NCBI GenBank assembly: GCA_023256405.1
Contig: JAGDXK010000009.1
Location: 1-11,408, forward strand
Source: Nitrososphaerales archaeon
GTDB lineage: Archaea; Thermoproteota; Nitrososphaeria; Conexivisphaerales; UBA164
Length of the DNA stretch: 11,408 nucleotides
Direction: 5' to 3'
Made by a program: the position numbers and the translations under genes. The notes under the pieces are model-generated. The model saw nothing but the letters and a program-made list of their open reading frames with translations. It had not been told where the DNA came from and ran no database searches. Positions 1-6,988 of this stretch are shown in pieces (positions within the stretch are counted from its first letter, which is position 1; each line of letters begins with the position of its first letter).

Positions 1-13
1 CTACCGAGGCTTC

Positions 14-29
14 AAAAATTGTTAAAAAA
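14..29 (-). terminator. T-rich terminator downstream of valS
   Basis: Read on the minus strand, the 32 bases after the valS TAA contain a run of six T (positions 29-24) and then a run of five T (18-14). Oligo-T tracts without a required hairpin are the usual archaeal intrinsic termination signal, so this is the likely end of the prf1-valS transcript. No strong stem is visible. Positions 1-13 hold nothing else I can support. Confidence 0.5.
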
Positions 30-45
30 CGATGTTTTTAAGCTT

Positions 46-2400
46 TTAGATCTTTTCCTGAACCTTAATGTTGTGCATTGCTATAAGATCTCTTTCAAAT
101 GGTTTAAGTACATCAGGGATTTTGACTTCGATCGGGTCCTTAAGGCTTAAACCCGAGCCCTTTTTTGTATTCCAAACATAGTGATTAAACTCGACGATCT
201 TTACAGTATAAGCCGATAAATCTTCCTGCACAGGAATTTCAGATTCAACCGGATATTGTTCTAGGTGAACGTTCTTGTAAAAAATGTTCTTATAAAGGTA
301 ATAGGTTATAAATGGTATATAAGGTGACATCAGCCTGAGAACTACGTCTAGAACTTTACGCATCGTAAAATAAGCTGAGTTTTTTTCTTGCTCAGTAAAT
401 TCTGAGTTATATATTCTTGGCTTTACCATTTCTAGGTAGTGATCAGCAAAGAGGAACCAAACAAAATCCCTCATCTTTGTGAAGCTTTTGTTAAAGTAAT
501 ATGCATCATTGAGCTCTCTTACATCTTTTATCAGCGATTTTAGCTCCCAGAGTATCCAGCGATCAGGAAGCGAGAGCTGTTCAGGCGTCGGGGATTCCTT
601 TGAGTTCAGTTCTGTAAACCTTGATATGTTGAGAAGTTTTGTAAGAAATTTTGACGTGCTTTCTATCCTTGAGTAAGAGCATTTTACGTCATCTTTCGTT
701 ATGTCTCCCTCAAGAAAAACCCACGTTCTGAACGCTTCAGCACCATATCTTCTAATAACGTCCATTGGATCTATAACGTTTCCGAGGCTTTTGCTCATTT
801 TGTAACCTTTTTCGTCGACAACGTGCATGTGGATCCATACGTCTTTGAAAGGTGGCTTTCCAGTAACAAGATAAGACTTCAGTAAGGTAAAGTAAAGCCA
901 GCTTCTGACTATCTCCTTGCCCTGCGGTCTCAGGCTTACCGGAAAGTTACTTTCAAAGAACTCCCTGTCCTTTGAGTATCCTGCTATGTACAGGGGCGTG
1001 TTGCTTGAATCAAACCAGGTGTCGAAGATCCTTGTTTCCCCAACGAACTCCGTGCCACCGCATCTGGGACATCTCTCCACTGGGGGTTTCTCCTTCCAAG
1101 GAACATAGTATCTGCCCTTCGGTGGCACTATTACGTTTCCGCATCTTTTGCAGTACCAGAGCGGTATTTCTGTGCCATAATACCTTCTTCTTGAAATTAC
1201 CCAGTCATCTGTAAGTGAATCTATCCATCTAAAGAGGATCTCCGCGCTCTCGGGCGCGTAGAACTTCATTTCCTTAGCAAGCTTCTTAAGTTCCTCCTTG
1301 AACTCCACTTGCTTCAGGTAGAGCTCTTTCCGAGGTATGAACTCTATCGGGGTCTTGCTCCTCCAGCAGATGGGGGTGCTGTGCTTTATTCTTTCCTCCT
1401 TTACCAGGTATCCCTCGTTTCTTAGGTCCTCAACTATTGCTTTTCTGGCCTCCCTGACCTTCATGCCCCTGTACTTTCCGGCATTTTCGTTCATGAGGCC
1501 ATTTTCATCTATGAGGAAGGTTGGAGTTAGACCTAGGTCCCTGAAGACCATCATGTCACCCCTGTCACCGAAGCTGCAGATCATAACCAGTCCAGTTCCA
1601 AAGTCCGGCTTGGCGTATGGATGAGGAAGTATGGGTATCTCGTGCCCGTAAAGTGGCACGAGTGCCTTCTTTCCCTGTAGGTCCTTGTACCTCTCGTCCT
1701 CTGGATTATATATGATCGCCTTGCAGGCCTTCAGGAGCTCGGGCCTTGTTGTGGCAACTATAACGTCACCGCCATCCGTTAGCCTGAATTTTATATAGTA
1801 AAGACCTGTTTCCTCCTCCTCGTACTCTACCTCTGCGTCTGAGAGTGAAATCCTGCATTCAGGACAGTAGTTCGAGACCTTTTCGCTTTCATATATCAGA
1901 CCCCTGTTATACAGGTCTATGAATATTTCCTGTGTCAGCTTCCTGAACTCCGGGTCGTCCGTTTCATAAAGGTCGCCAAGCTCCATTCCCTTCTGATAGG
2001 AGCTGAAGCTTATTCCAAGAAGCCTGAACGCGGTCTTTGAGGTTTCTGAATATTCATCGAGCTTCTCCTTACACTTCTGGACGAAGAGCTCTCTCGGGGT
2101 CGTTCTGATGCTGAGCTTAAGCTCCTTTTCGACCTGTACCTCTATAGGAAGACCGTTCCTGTCCAGTCCCAGGGGGAAGAGGACGTTGTAGCCGTTCATC
2201 CTCCTGTACCTTGCGATGGCGTCCATGTAGACATACGTATATGCATGCCCAATGTGAATGGGGGAGTTAACGTAAGGTGGTGGCGTGTCTATGATGTAAA
2301 CTGGTCTGTTGTCCTTTACAAAGCGGTAAAGCTTCTCCTTCTCCCACTCCTCGGCTATCTGCCTTTCAAGCTCTGGATTCCATCTCGTTGGGATGCTCAT
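46..2400 (-). CDS. valS: valyl-tRNA synthetase (class I, archaeal type)
   Basis: This cytosolic enzyme charges tRNA-Val with valine using ATP and edits mischarged threonine. The 784-residue product has the class I signatures: HIGH at 49-52 after a TPPPY strand, and KMSKS at 534-538. A DRNGLPIE segment follows HIGH, resembling crenarchaeal ValRS (archaeal euryarchaeal forms usually read DDNGLPTE). A zinc-knuckle CPEC lies near the CP1 editing insertion, and a CxxC pair (CKRCG, CPRCG) precedes the catalytic half. At 784 residues it is shorter than bacterial ValRS (about 880-950) and seems to lack a long C-terminal coiled coil; archaeal IleRS is much longer, which argues against that alternative. 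The start is the ATG at 2400, which overlaps the prf1 stop as ATGA. It is second in a prf1-valS unit and probably translationally coupled. The C-terminal codons are noticeably richer in A/T than the rest. Confidence 0.95.
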   Translation of the reverse strand: MSIPTRWNPELERQIAEEWEKEKLYRFVKDNRPVYIIDTPPPYVNSPIHIGHAYTYVYMDAIARYRRMNGYNVLFPLGLDRNGLPIEVQVEKELKLSIRTTPRELFVQKCKEKLDEYSETSKTAFRLLGISFSSYQKGMELGDLYETDDPEFRKLTQEIFIDLYNRGLIYESEKVSNYCPECRISLSDAEVEYEEEETGLYYIKFRLTDGGDVIVATTRPELLKACKAIIYNPEDERYKDLQGKKALVPLYGHEIPILPHPYAKPDFGTGLVMICSFGDRGDMMVFRDLGLTPTFLIDENGLMNENAGKYRGMKVREARKAIVEDLRNEGYLVKEERIKHSTPICWRSKTPIEFIPRKELYLKQVEFKEELKKLAKEMKFYAPESAEILFRWIDSLTDDWVISRRRYYGTEIPLWYCKRCGNVIVPPKGRYYVPWKEKPPVERCPRCGGTEFVGETRIFDTWFDSSNTPLYIAGYSKDREFFESNFPVSLRPQGKEIVRSWLYFTLLKSYLVTGKPPFKDVWIHMHVVDEKGYKMSKSLGNVIDPMDVIRRYGAEAFRTWVFLEGDITKDDVKCSYSRIESTSKFLTKLLNISRFTELNSKESPTPEQLSLPDRWILWELKSLIKDVRELNDAYYFNKSFTKMRDFVWFLFADHYLEMVKPRIYNSEFTEQEKNSAYFTMRKVLDVVLRLMSPYIPFITYYLYKNIFYKNVHLEQYPVESEIPVQEDLSAYTVKIVEFNHYVWNTKKGSGLSLKDPIEVKIPDVLKPFERDLIAMHNIKVQEKI

Positions 2401-3650
2401 TTTTTGTGATACCTTAACATCACACCAATGCCACCAAAGTTCTTAAACATCACTCCTGCCTCGGACTTCGAGGAAACTATCTCGACCCTTGCCCCAACCT
2501 GAGTTGCTAGATCTGTAACGTAGTCCACGATGTCCTGAACCTTTATGTCCCACAGGCTCTTGCCGCACACGGGGCAGGGCTGCTGAGCCATGTCTGACTT
2601 CTCCTTAAAGACATCCTGGCCCTGAACGAACCTCTCGGTGGTGTATCCGCAGCTTCTGCACTGCGCCTCTATCCTTACCGTGTTTATGTCCTCCGAGATT
2701 ATTATGAGATCGGCATTTCCATCTTTTATCGCGTTTATTGAGGGCTCAAGCCCGTAGACCACGAGGCCATCCTTTTTTGAGGCCTCTGTCAGAAAACGGT
2801 CGATTATCTTCTTTTCCTCGATCAGCCTTACACCTTCTATCAGCTCCTCCCCTCTTTCAAGGGTCTCCCTTATGCCCTCCTCACCGGCATAGCCCGTGTC
2901 TACAAGGCCGATGGTGGCCTGCTTGAGCCTGTAATCGAGGTAGTCCCCCTTGAAAAAGTCCTCCTTTGCCATCCCCGGCCCACTTATTATGAGCTTCTTA
3001 ACCCTATAGGTATCGATGAAGATCTCCTTAGCGTGGGCTGCCACCCTGTGGAAGAACTCGTTTATCTCGTTCTCCCTGATCCTTTCAAACCTCCTCGCGG
3101 ACTGCCCTCCCTGCCTGTGCTTGCTTCCGACACCGCTGGTTATAACCTCGATAACCTCGACCCTGTCCCCCGCTATTATCCCAAACCCTGCTTCTGAAAG
3201 GTCAAGCGAGATTACGCCTATCAGGTCCTCCTCCTTCAGAAGTGACTTGAGTATGTCAAGATGAAAATGATCATCACACCTGTAAAGCGATGTCGGCACG
3301 GGTTTAGGGGGCACTATTTCATAGTACTTCAGCTCTAGGTTAGCCGGATTATCCGGCGAAGGCACATAACCGCAGAAGACTATGAGCCCATTCTCGGGGA
3401 ACTGCTTGTACAGCTTAAGCCTCTGCATTATATGAACCAGCGCGTCCTGGACATGAGTTCTTGTCTGGTCGCTCTTTATGTTCGATGCGGTGCCATATTC
3501 CTCCTTTAGCTGATTTATCACATCGTACGGAGGTCGCTTAGGCGGTATATATAGAGATATGAGCTCTGTGCCCCTGCCTGACACGTTGGCAAGCTCAGTA
3601 AGAAGTCTCTTAACCCTGTAAACTTCAACCGAATCATACTGCTGTTCCAT
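2397..3650 (-). CDS. prf1: peptide chain release factor aRF1
   Basis: The archaeal class I release factor recognises all three stop codons in the ribosomal A site and triggers hydrolysis of peptidyl-tRNA. The 417-residue product is full length for the family. Visible motifs are NIKS (57-60) and the YxCxxxF element YRCDDHF (123-129) in the stop-codon recognition domain, and GGQ (181-183) within GSKHRQGGQSARRFER for catalysis. In the C-terminal domain there are two zinc-ligand pairs (C331, C334; C359, C362), which many archaeal aRF1 proteins keep. The ATG at 3650 is preceded by GAGG with a 3-base spacer. It is the first gene of a two-gene unit with valS and shares a divergent intergenic region with pyrH. 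Confidence 0.97.
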   Translation of the reverse strand: MEQQYDSVEVYRVKRLLTELANVSGRGTELISLYIPPKRPPYDVINQLKEEYGTASNIKSDQTRTHVQDALVHIMQRLKLYKQFPENGLIVFCGYVPSPDNPANLELKYYEIVPPKPVPTSLYRCDDHFHLDILKSLLKEEDLIGVISLDLSEAGFGIIAGDRVEVIEVITSGVGSKHRQGGQSARRFERIRENEINEFFHRVAAHAKEIFIDTYRVKKLIISGPGMAKEDFFKGDYLDYRLKQATIGLVDTGYAGEEGIRETLERGEELIEGVRLIEEKKIIDRFLTEASKKDGLVVYGLEPSINAIKDGNADLIIISEDINTVRIEAQCRSCGYTTERFVQGQDVFKEKSDMAQQPCPVCGKSLWDIKVQDIVDYVTDLATQVGARVEIVSSKSEAGVMFKNFGGIGVMLRYHKK

Positions 3651-3671
3651 TATCCTCTTTACAAATACCGA

Positions 3672-3700
3672 AACGTTAATTTTAAAACGTTTTTATATAT
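3672..3700. promoter_or_regulatory. divergent prf1/pyrH promoter region
   Basis: The 62-base gap between two divergent genes is AT-rich. TTTTAAAA (3680-3687) is its own reverse complement and sits about 29 bases from the pyrH ATG and 33 from the prf1 ATG, so it could act as a TATA box in either direction, giving leaderless or very short-leader transcripts. A second TATA-like run, TTTTTATATAT, covers 3690-3700. Two copies of the palindrome AACGTT (3672-3677 and 3686-3691) flank TTTTAAAA. The assignment rests on position and composition only. Confidence 0.5.
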
Positions 3701-3712
3701 TCACATGAGAGG

Positions 3713-4384
3713 ATGAAAGCAGTCGTTAAGATTTCCGGAAGCTTGTTCGATGAAGATGACGCCGCTGATAAAATTAGAAGCTTCGCGGAGGTTCTGGATG
3801 AGTTCCAGGAAAGGGGTAACCTTGTAGCAGCGGTGGTAGGAGGGGGAAGAAGATCGCGGGAGCTTATAGAGCTAGGAAGAAAGATAGGCGCAAGCGAGGA
3901 CGTTCTCGATGAGGTTGGAATCGATCTGACCAGGATAAACGCAAAGATCCTCATCTCGGCTCTCAGAAATTCGTACCCTAAAGTCATAATCGATCTCAGA
4001 GAGGCAGAGGTCGCTTGGTCTCTCAGAAGGATTCCGGTTGCTGGAGGGCTGTCACCCGGGCACAGCACCAACGCAGTGGCGGCTCTTCTGGCCGAGCATC
4101 TAAGGGCCGACCTGTTTGTCAACTTGACAAAGGCCGGAGCGGTATATGACAGAGACCCATCGCTTTACCGGGATGCACGGGCTCTTGAAAGGGTAACAAT
4201 TGAGGATCTTAGAAGGATACTTAAGGGGTCGTTTGAGGCTGGAACTTATGAGCTAATTGATGACGTTGCTGTTGGCATAATAGAGAGATCCAGAATCCGA
4301 ACTGTAATAGCTGGGATGAGCGCCGCCGATCTTAGGAAAGCCTTATATGGTGAAAGGATCGGTAGTATTGTTGTCTTTGAGTGA
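3713..4384 (+). CDS. pyrH: uridylate kinase (archaeal UMP kinase)
   Basis: This amino acid kinase-fold enzyme phosphorylates UMP to UDP with ATP in the cytosol, feeding UTP and CTP synthesis. The 223-residue length matches archaeal PyrH (about 225). Motifs in order: the nucleotide-binding KISGS (6-10), GGG (43-45), a helix with TRINAKIL (73-80), GGLSPGHSTN (111-120, compare GGTHPGHTTD in characterised archaeal enzymes) and NLTKAGAVYDRDP (137-149), the usual UMP/ATP-site region. Family members such as isopentenyl phosphate kinase share the fold, but the GHST and NLT...YDRDP pattern fits UMP kinase best. The ATG at 3713 follows a TATA-like element, so a leaderless transcript is plausible. The next gene begins within its 3' end. 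Confidence 0.85.
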   Translation: MKAVVKISGSLFDEDDAADKIRSFAEVLDEFQERGNLVAAVVGGGRRSRELIELGRKIGASEDVLDEVGIDLTRINAKILISALRNSYPKVIIDLREAEVAWSLRRIPVAGGLSPGHSTNAVAALLAEHLRADLFVNLTKAGAVYDRDPSLYRDARALERVTIEDLRRILKGSFEAGTYELIDDVAVGIIERSRIRTVIAGMSAADLRKALYGERIGSIVVFE

Positions 4385-4613
4385 AGCCGAGGAAAAGAGA
4401 AAGAGGGCAAAGGACCTCTATATACCTCCTCATTCTCATTGCAAAGTATGTGGTAAGGCCATACCTGAGGGACAGATTTACTGCAGCAGAGAGTGCAGAG
4501 AGAAGGACCTTGCAGCTCAGCGGAGAGAAAGAAACCTGATGTGGGGTTTCTATGCCCTGTTCATCGGTCTCCTCGTTGTCACTCTGATTATAACTTACGT
4601 CTACAGGCCCTGA
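4347..4613 (+). CDS. small Zn-ribbon membrane protein, DUF2116-like
   Basis: A small protein of at most 88 residues and unknown function. A basic N-terminal part (EEKRKRAKDLYIPPHSH) leads into a zinc-ribbon with CxxC (C32, C35) and CxxxC (C46, C50), the arrangement of archaeal DUF2116 proteins (HCKVCGKAIP...YCSRECRE). A charged segment follows, then one hydrophobic helix at about 65-85 ending in YVYRP, so it is probably tail-anchored with the zinc-ribbon in the cytosol. The start is uncertain. The ATG at 4347 overlaps pyrH by 38 bases, while in-frame TTG codons at 4368, 4371 and 4377 would give a shorter overlap and a start closer to the conserved part. It is likely co-transcribed with pyrH. 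Confidence 0.8.
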   Translation: MVKGSVVLLSLSEAEEKRKRAKDLYIPPHSHCKVCGKAIPEGQIYCSRECREKDLAAQRRERNLMWGFYALFIGLLVVTLIITYVYRP

Positions 4614-4620
4614 ACAAACG

Positions 4621-4627
4621 TTTATTT
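4621..4627 (+). promoter_or_regulatory. TATA-like element of ubiX
   Basis: TTTATTT lies 26-32 bases before the ubiX ATG at 4653, in a 39-base gap after the DUF2116 gene. The spacing fits a leaderless archaeal transcript, and no Shine-Dalgarno sequence is evident before the ATG. An AACGTT palindrome (4617-4622) overlaps its upstream edge, as also seen in the prf1/pyrH promoter. Confidence 0.4.
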
Positions 4628-4652
4628 CTGCGCCGTGTGAATATTATGCATA

Positions 4653-5213
4653 ATGAAAATAATAGTGGGAGTGAGCGGGGCTAGCGGTATTGTATACGGC
4701 GTGAGGCTGGCCGAGGAGCTAAACGCCCTGGGCCATGAAGTGCACACCATATTTACAGAAGCGGCAAAAAAGACCTCTGCTTACGAAATGCCTGACGCCT
4801 TCGACAGAATAAAAAGGGCTTCCAACGCGGTCTATGGCGAGGAGGACATAGACGCGCCGCCGGCAAGCGGCTCAGCCGGCTTTGAGGCCATGGTTATAGC
4901 CCCATTTAGCCTGAGAACCCTCGGCTCCGTTGCAAACGGAATCGCAGACAACCTTCTTACGAGGTCCGCTTTGGTTCAGCTAAAGGAGAGAAGGAAGCTC
5001 ATACTTTTAATAAGGGAGATGCCGCTTTCCACCATCGATATAATAAACATGCTTAAGGTATCATTAGCCGGGGGCATAGTTGCTCCTGCTTCCCCGGGCT
5101 TCTATCACGGTCCAAGAAGCATAGATGACATGGTCAACTTTGTGGTTGGAAAGGTCATCGATCTGCTTGAGATTAAGCACGGCCTCTACAGAAGATGGAA
5201 AGAGGACGGTTGA
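4653..5213 (+). CDS. ubiX: UbiX-family flavin prenyltransferase
   Basis: UbiX enzymes attach a dimethylallyl group to FMN, making the prenylated-FMN cofactor that UbiD decarboxylases need. In archaea that cofactor serves quinone pathways and the anhydromevalonate-phosphate decarboxylase of the archaeal mevalonate route. The 186-residue product is full length. It shows the flavodoxin-like GVSGASG (6-12), APFSLRTL (83-90; often APCSMKTL), ADNLLTRSA (98-106), LKERRKLIL (110-118), REMPLS (121-126; usually RETPLS) and a C-terminal GFYHGPRSIDDMVNFVVGK. F85 replaces a frequent Cys, which probably does not abolish activity. No ubiD lies in the window. The DUF429 gene follows after one base. Confidence 0.92.
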   Translation: MKIIVGVSGASGIVYGVRLAEELNALGHEVHTIFTEAAKKTSAYEMPDAFDRIKRASNAVYGEEDIDAPPASGSAGFEAMVIAPFSLRTLGSVANGIADNLLTRSALVQLKERRKLILLIREMPLSTIDIINMLKVSLAGGIVAPASPGFYHGPRSIDDMVNFVVGKVIDLLEIKHGLYRRWKEDG

Positions 5214-5214
5214 T

Positions 5215-5808
5215 GTGAGGAGCCTGGGCATAGATCTTGCGGGCTCAGAGAAAAGGGATACCGGCCTGGCGGTTCTGGACGAGGGGCTCACTTGCTGGGC
5301 CCTTACTGTCAGACTGGATTCAGAGATAATAAGGCTCGCGGAAGATCTGAAGCCTGATGTAGTTGTTATAGACGCCCCGCTGAGTCTGCCTCGGGGAAGA
5401 AAAAGCATAGAGGACAGGTCTGGCCCACACTTCAGGGCATGCGATATCGAGCTAAGAAGGATTGGCATAAAGTTTTTTCCCATAACGCTGGGCCCCATGA
5501 GAATGCTGACCAGCAGAGGCATAAATCTGAGCAACAGGCTCAGCGCTATGGGCTTAAAAGTTATAGAGTCCTATCCGGGAGGGGTTCAGGATATCCTGGG
5601 AATACCGAGAAAAAGGGATCTCAGAGGATTGGTTGATGGGCTGAAACGTCTTGGGCTCAGGGGATGCCCTGAAAAGTTGAACGAACATGAAGCTGATGCA
5701 GCCACGATCGCCTACCTGGGCGTTTTATATATGAAGGGAGAAGCCGTTGGGCTGGGGGATCCAGAGGAAGGGCTGCTCTTTCTTCCACGCTTTAAAAATA
5801 AGATCTAG
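5215..5808 (+). CDS. DUF429 protein, predicted RNase H-fold nuclease
   Basis: A 197-residue protein of the DUF429 (COG2410) family, predicted from its fold to be a nuclease; its substrate is unknown. Features from the GTG start: GIDLAGS (5-11, first acidic residue D7), VVIDAPLSLPRG (51-61, D53), RACDIELRRIGIKFFP (74-89), ESYPGG (118-123, E118) and NEHEADAATIAYLG (156-169; E159, D161). These acidic positions are those expected for a metal-dependent RNase H-like centre. An upstream extension of 30 codons within ubiX is open, but the GTG at 5215 is preferred because it falls right before the first conserved strand and has GAGG at 5202-5205, nine bases upstream. The gene starts one base after the ubiX TGA, so the two are probably coupled. 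Its TAG stop is shared with dnaG on the other strand. Confidence 0.8.
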   Translation: MRSLGIDLAGSEKRDTGLAVLDEGLTCWALTVRLDSEIIRLAEDLKPDVVVIDAPLSLPRGRKSIEDRSGPHFRACDIELRRIGIKFFPITLGPMRMLTSRGINLSNRLSAMGLKVIESYPGGVQDILGIPRKRDLRGLVDGLKRLGLRGCPEKLNEHEADAATIAYLGVLYMKGEAVGLGDPEEGLLFLPRFKNKI

Positions 5809-6923
5809 CTAAGGCCCAGCTCCGAGAAAGTGTAAACTTTCATGCCTTCTGGCACTTTTATCCCATCTGCCTTCTTGAATGCGATTATGGTGGTGTAGTT
5901 CGAGCTCTTGGCGGCATCTATAAGCCTCTGGGTCGCTATCCCATCTATTATGATGTGCTTGCCATCCGTTACCTTACCAAGGGCCTGCATCAGCTCATTG
6001 ACGGGAACCCTGGCCAGCTCATTTAGGTTTCCATCCAGAATTACCGCCTCAAGCGTCTCTTTCAACGAGGGATAGATGGACTTGACCTTCTCGAGAAGAG
6101 CGCTGTCTATCTCAACTGCTGGCGCTGGCTTCTTCTGGCCTTCCAGAATTTCCTTTATTTCAGCCGGTGTAAGCTCCTCCACCTCCTTGCCCGGAGAAGC
6201 CCTATAGATTGGTATGTCGCCCAGCATCTGCTCCAGCTCCTTCTGAATAAGGTCTCCTCCCCTGTCCCCATCGAGGAACGCTATTAGTTTCTTCTTTCCC
6301 TTCAGCTGCACTACGCTTTCAGGCACCTTAGCGCCGTTAAGGGCTAGCGTGTTATAGTAACCTGCCCTCTGAAGGTTTATGACGTCCGCTCTGCCCTCTA
6401 CCAGAATTATGGTATCAGAGCTGTCGACCTCTGGACCTGCAGGCAGCTTCTCAGGACCCCACTCTATAACTTTGTAGGGCTTCAGCACCTCGTATATCTC
6501 GTTCTGAATCTTTTCGCCCTCGCTGGCCGACTTTATGTACCATTCCTTAAGTATCTCCTTAGCTCTCTCGGCTATCTGCCTTCTTTTCTGCTCCCTGACG
6601 TCCTGTATCTCCTCGAGCTGAATCTTCGCATCGCATGGGCCGACCTTCTCCACGCTCTCGACCATGGCTGCCACGAGCGCAGTGGTTACGATGTCTGTTG
6701 ATGAAGGTATTATGATCTCACCGAAGACCCTGTCGTTCTTTGTCTGCATGTTTATTTCAATTCTTCCTATCTTCCAGTTCTTCTGAAGCTCATTAAGGTT
6801 AAGCTCGGAGCCAAAGAGTCCCTCCGTCTGGCCAAATATAGCTCCAATGATATCGGCCTTTTCAACTATTCCCTCTACCGTGAACTTGAGCTTTATCAGA
6901 TATTTTACCGTTCCATCTGGCAA
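5805..6923 (-). CDS. dnaG: archaeal DnaG-like primase (Toprim)
   Basis: Archaeal DnaG can synthesise primers and, in several species, is a component of the RNA exosome through its contact with Csl4, so its role here may be in RNA decay as much as in replication. The 372-residue product carries the Toprim core: ILVEGRAD (173-180, catalytic E176) and FLDGDRGGD (216-224, D218 and D220), followed by RASPGKEVEELT (241-252), which is typical of the archaeal branch. The N-terminal 150 residues match the archaeal DnaG N-terminal domain (KYLIKLKFTVEGIVEKADIIG region). The start is a TTG at 6923, supported by AGGTGA at 6935-6930 with a 6-base spacer and by the conserved N-terminus beginning at once. 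The nearby ATG is out of frame. The length is slightly short for the family, from a trimmed C-terminal half. Confidence 0.93.
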   Translation of the reverse strand: MPDGTVKYLIKLKFTVEGIVEKADIIGAIFGQTEGLFGSELNLNELQKNWKIGRIEINMQTKNDRVFGEIIIPSSTDIVTTALVAAMVESVEKVGPCDAKIQLEEIQDVREQKRRQIAERAKEILKEWYIKSASEGEKIQNEIYEVLKPYKVIEWGPEKLPAGPEVDSSDTIILVEGRADVINLQRAGYYNTLALNGAKVPESVVQLKGKKKLIAFLDGDRGGDLIQKELEQMLGDIPIYRASPGKEVEELTPAEIKEILEGQKKPAPAVEIDSALLEKVKSIYPSLKETLEAVILDGNLNELARVPVNELMQALGKVTDGKHIIIDGIATQRLIDAAKSSNYTTIIAFKKADGIKVPEGMKVYTFSELGLS

Positions 6924-6929
6924 CCTTTC

Positions 6930-6935
6930 TCACCT
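6930..6935 (-). promoter_or_regulatory. Shine-Dalgarno site deciding the dnaG TTG start
   Basis: AGGTGA (read on the minus strand) lies six bases before TTG at 6923. It is the best match in the window to an archaeal anti-SD target, and it selects the TTG over any alternative. A TATA-like CTTTTAAGTAAG occupies 6963-6952 on the same strand, so the leader may be only about ten bases. Confidence 0.7.
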
Positions 6936-6951
6936 AATGAAAGGCAATTTT

Positions 6952-6963
6952 CTTACTTAAAAG
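6952..6963 (-). promoter_or_regulatory. possible dnaG TATA element
   Basis: CTTTTAAGTAAG on the minus strand lies in the 65-base gap between the amidohydrolase stop and dnaG. An initiation site about 25 bases downstream would fall just before the dnaG Shine-Dalgarno site. dnaG might also be read through from the amidohydrolase gene. Confidence 0.35.
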
Positions 6964-6988
6964 CCTTATTGAACTTTGATTCTGGCTC

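Noticed and set aside
3682..4122. Long minus-strand open frame opposite pyrH (and similar ones at 5064-5534 and 10175-10612)
   Set aside because: Each lies fully opposite a recognised gene, is Ser/Leu-rich low-information sequence, and has no motifs.
5125..5214. 30-codon N-terminal extension of the DUF429 protein inside ubiX
   Set aside because: The extension is antiphase ubiX sequence with no family resemblance; GTG 5215 with GAGG upstream fits the conserved N-terminus.
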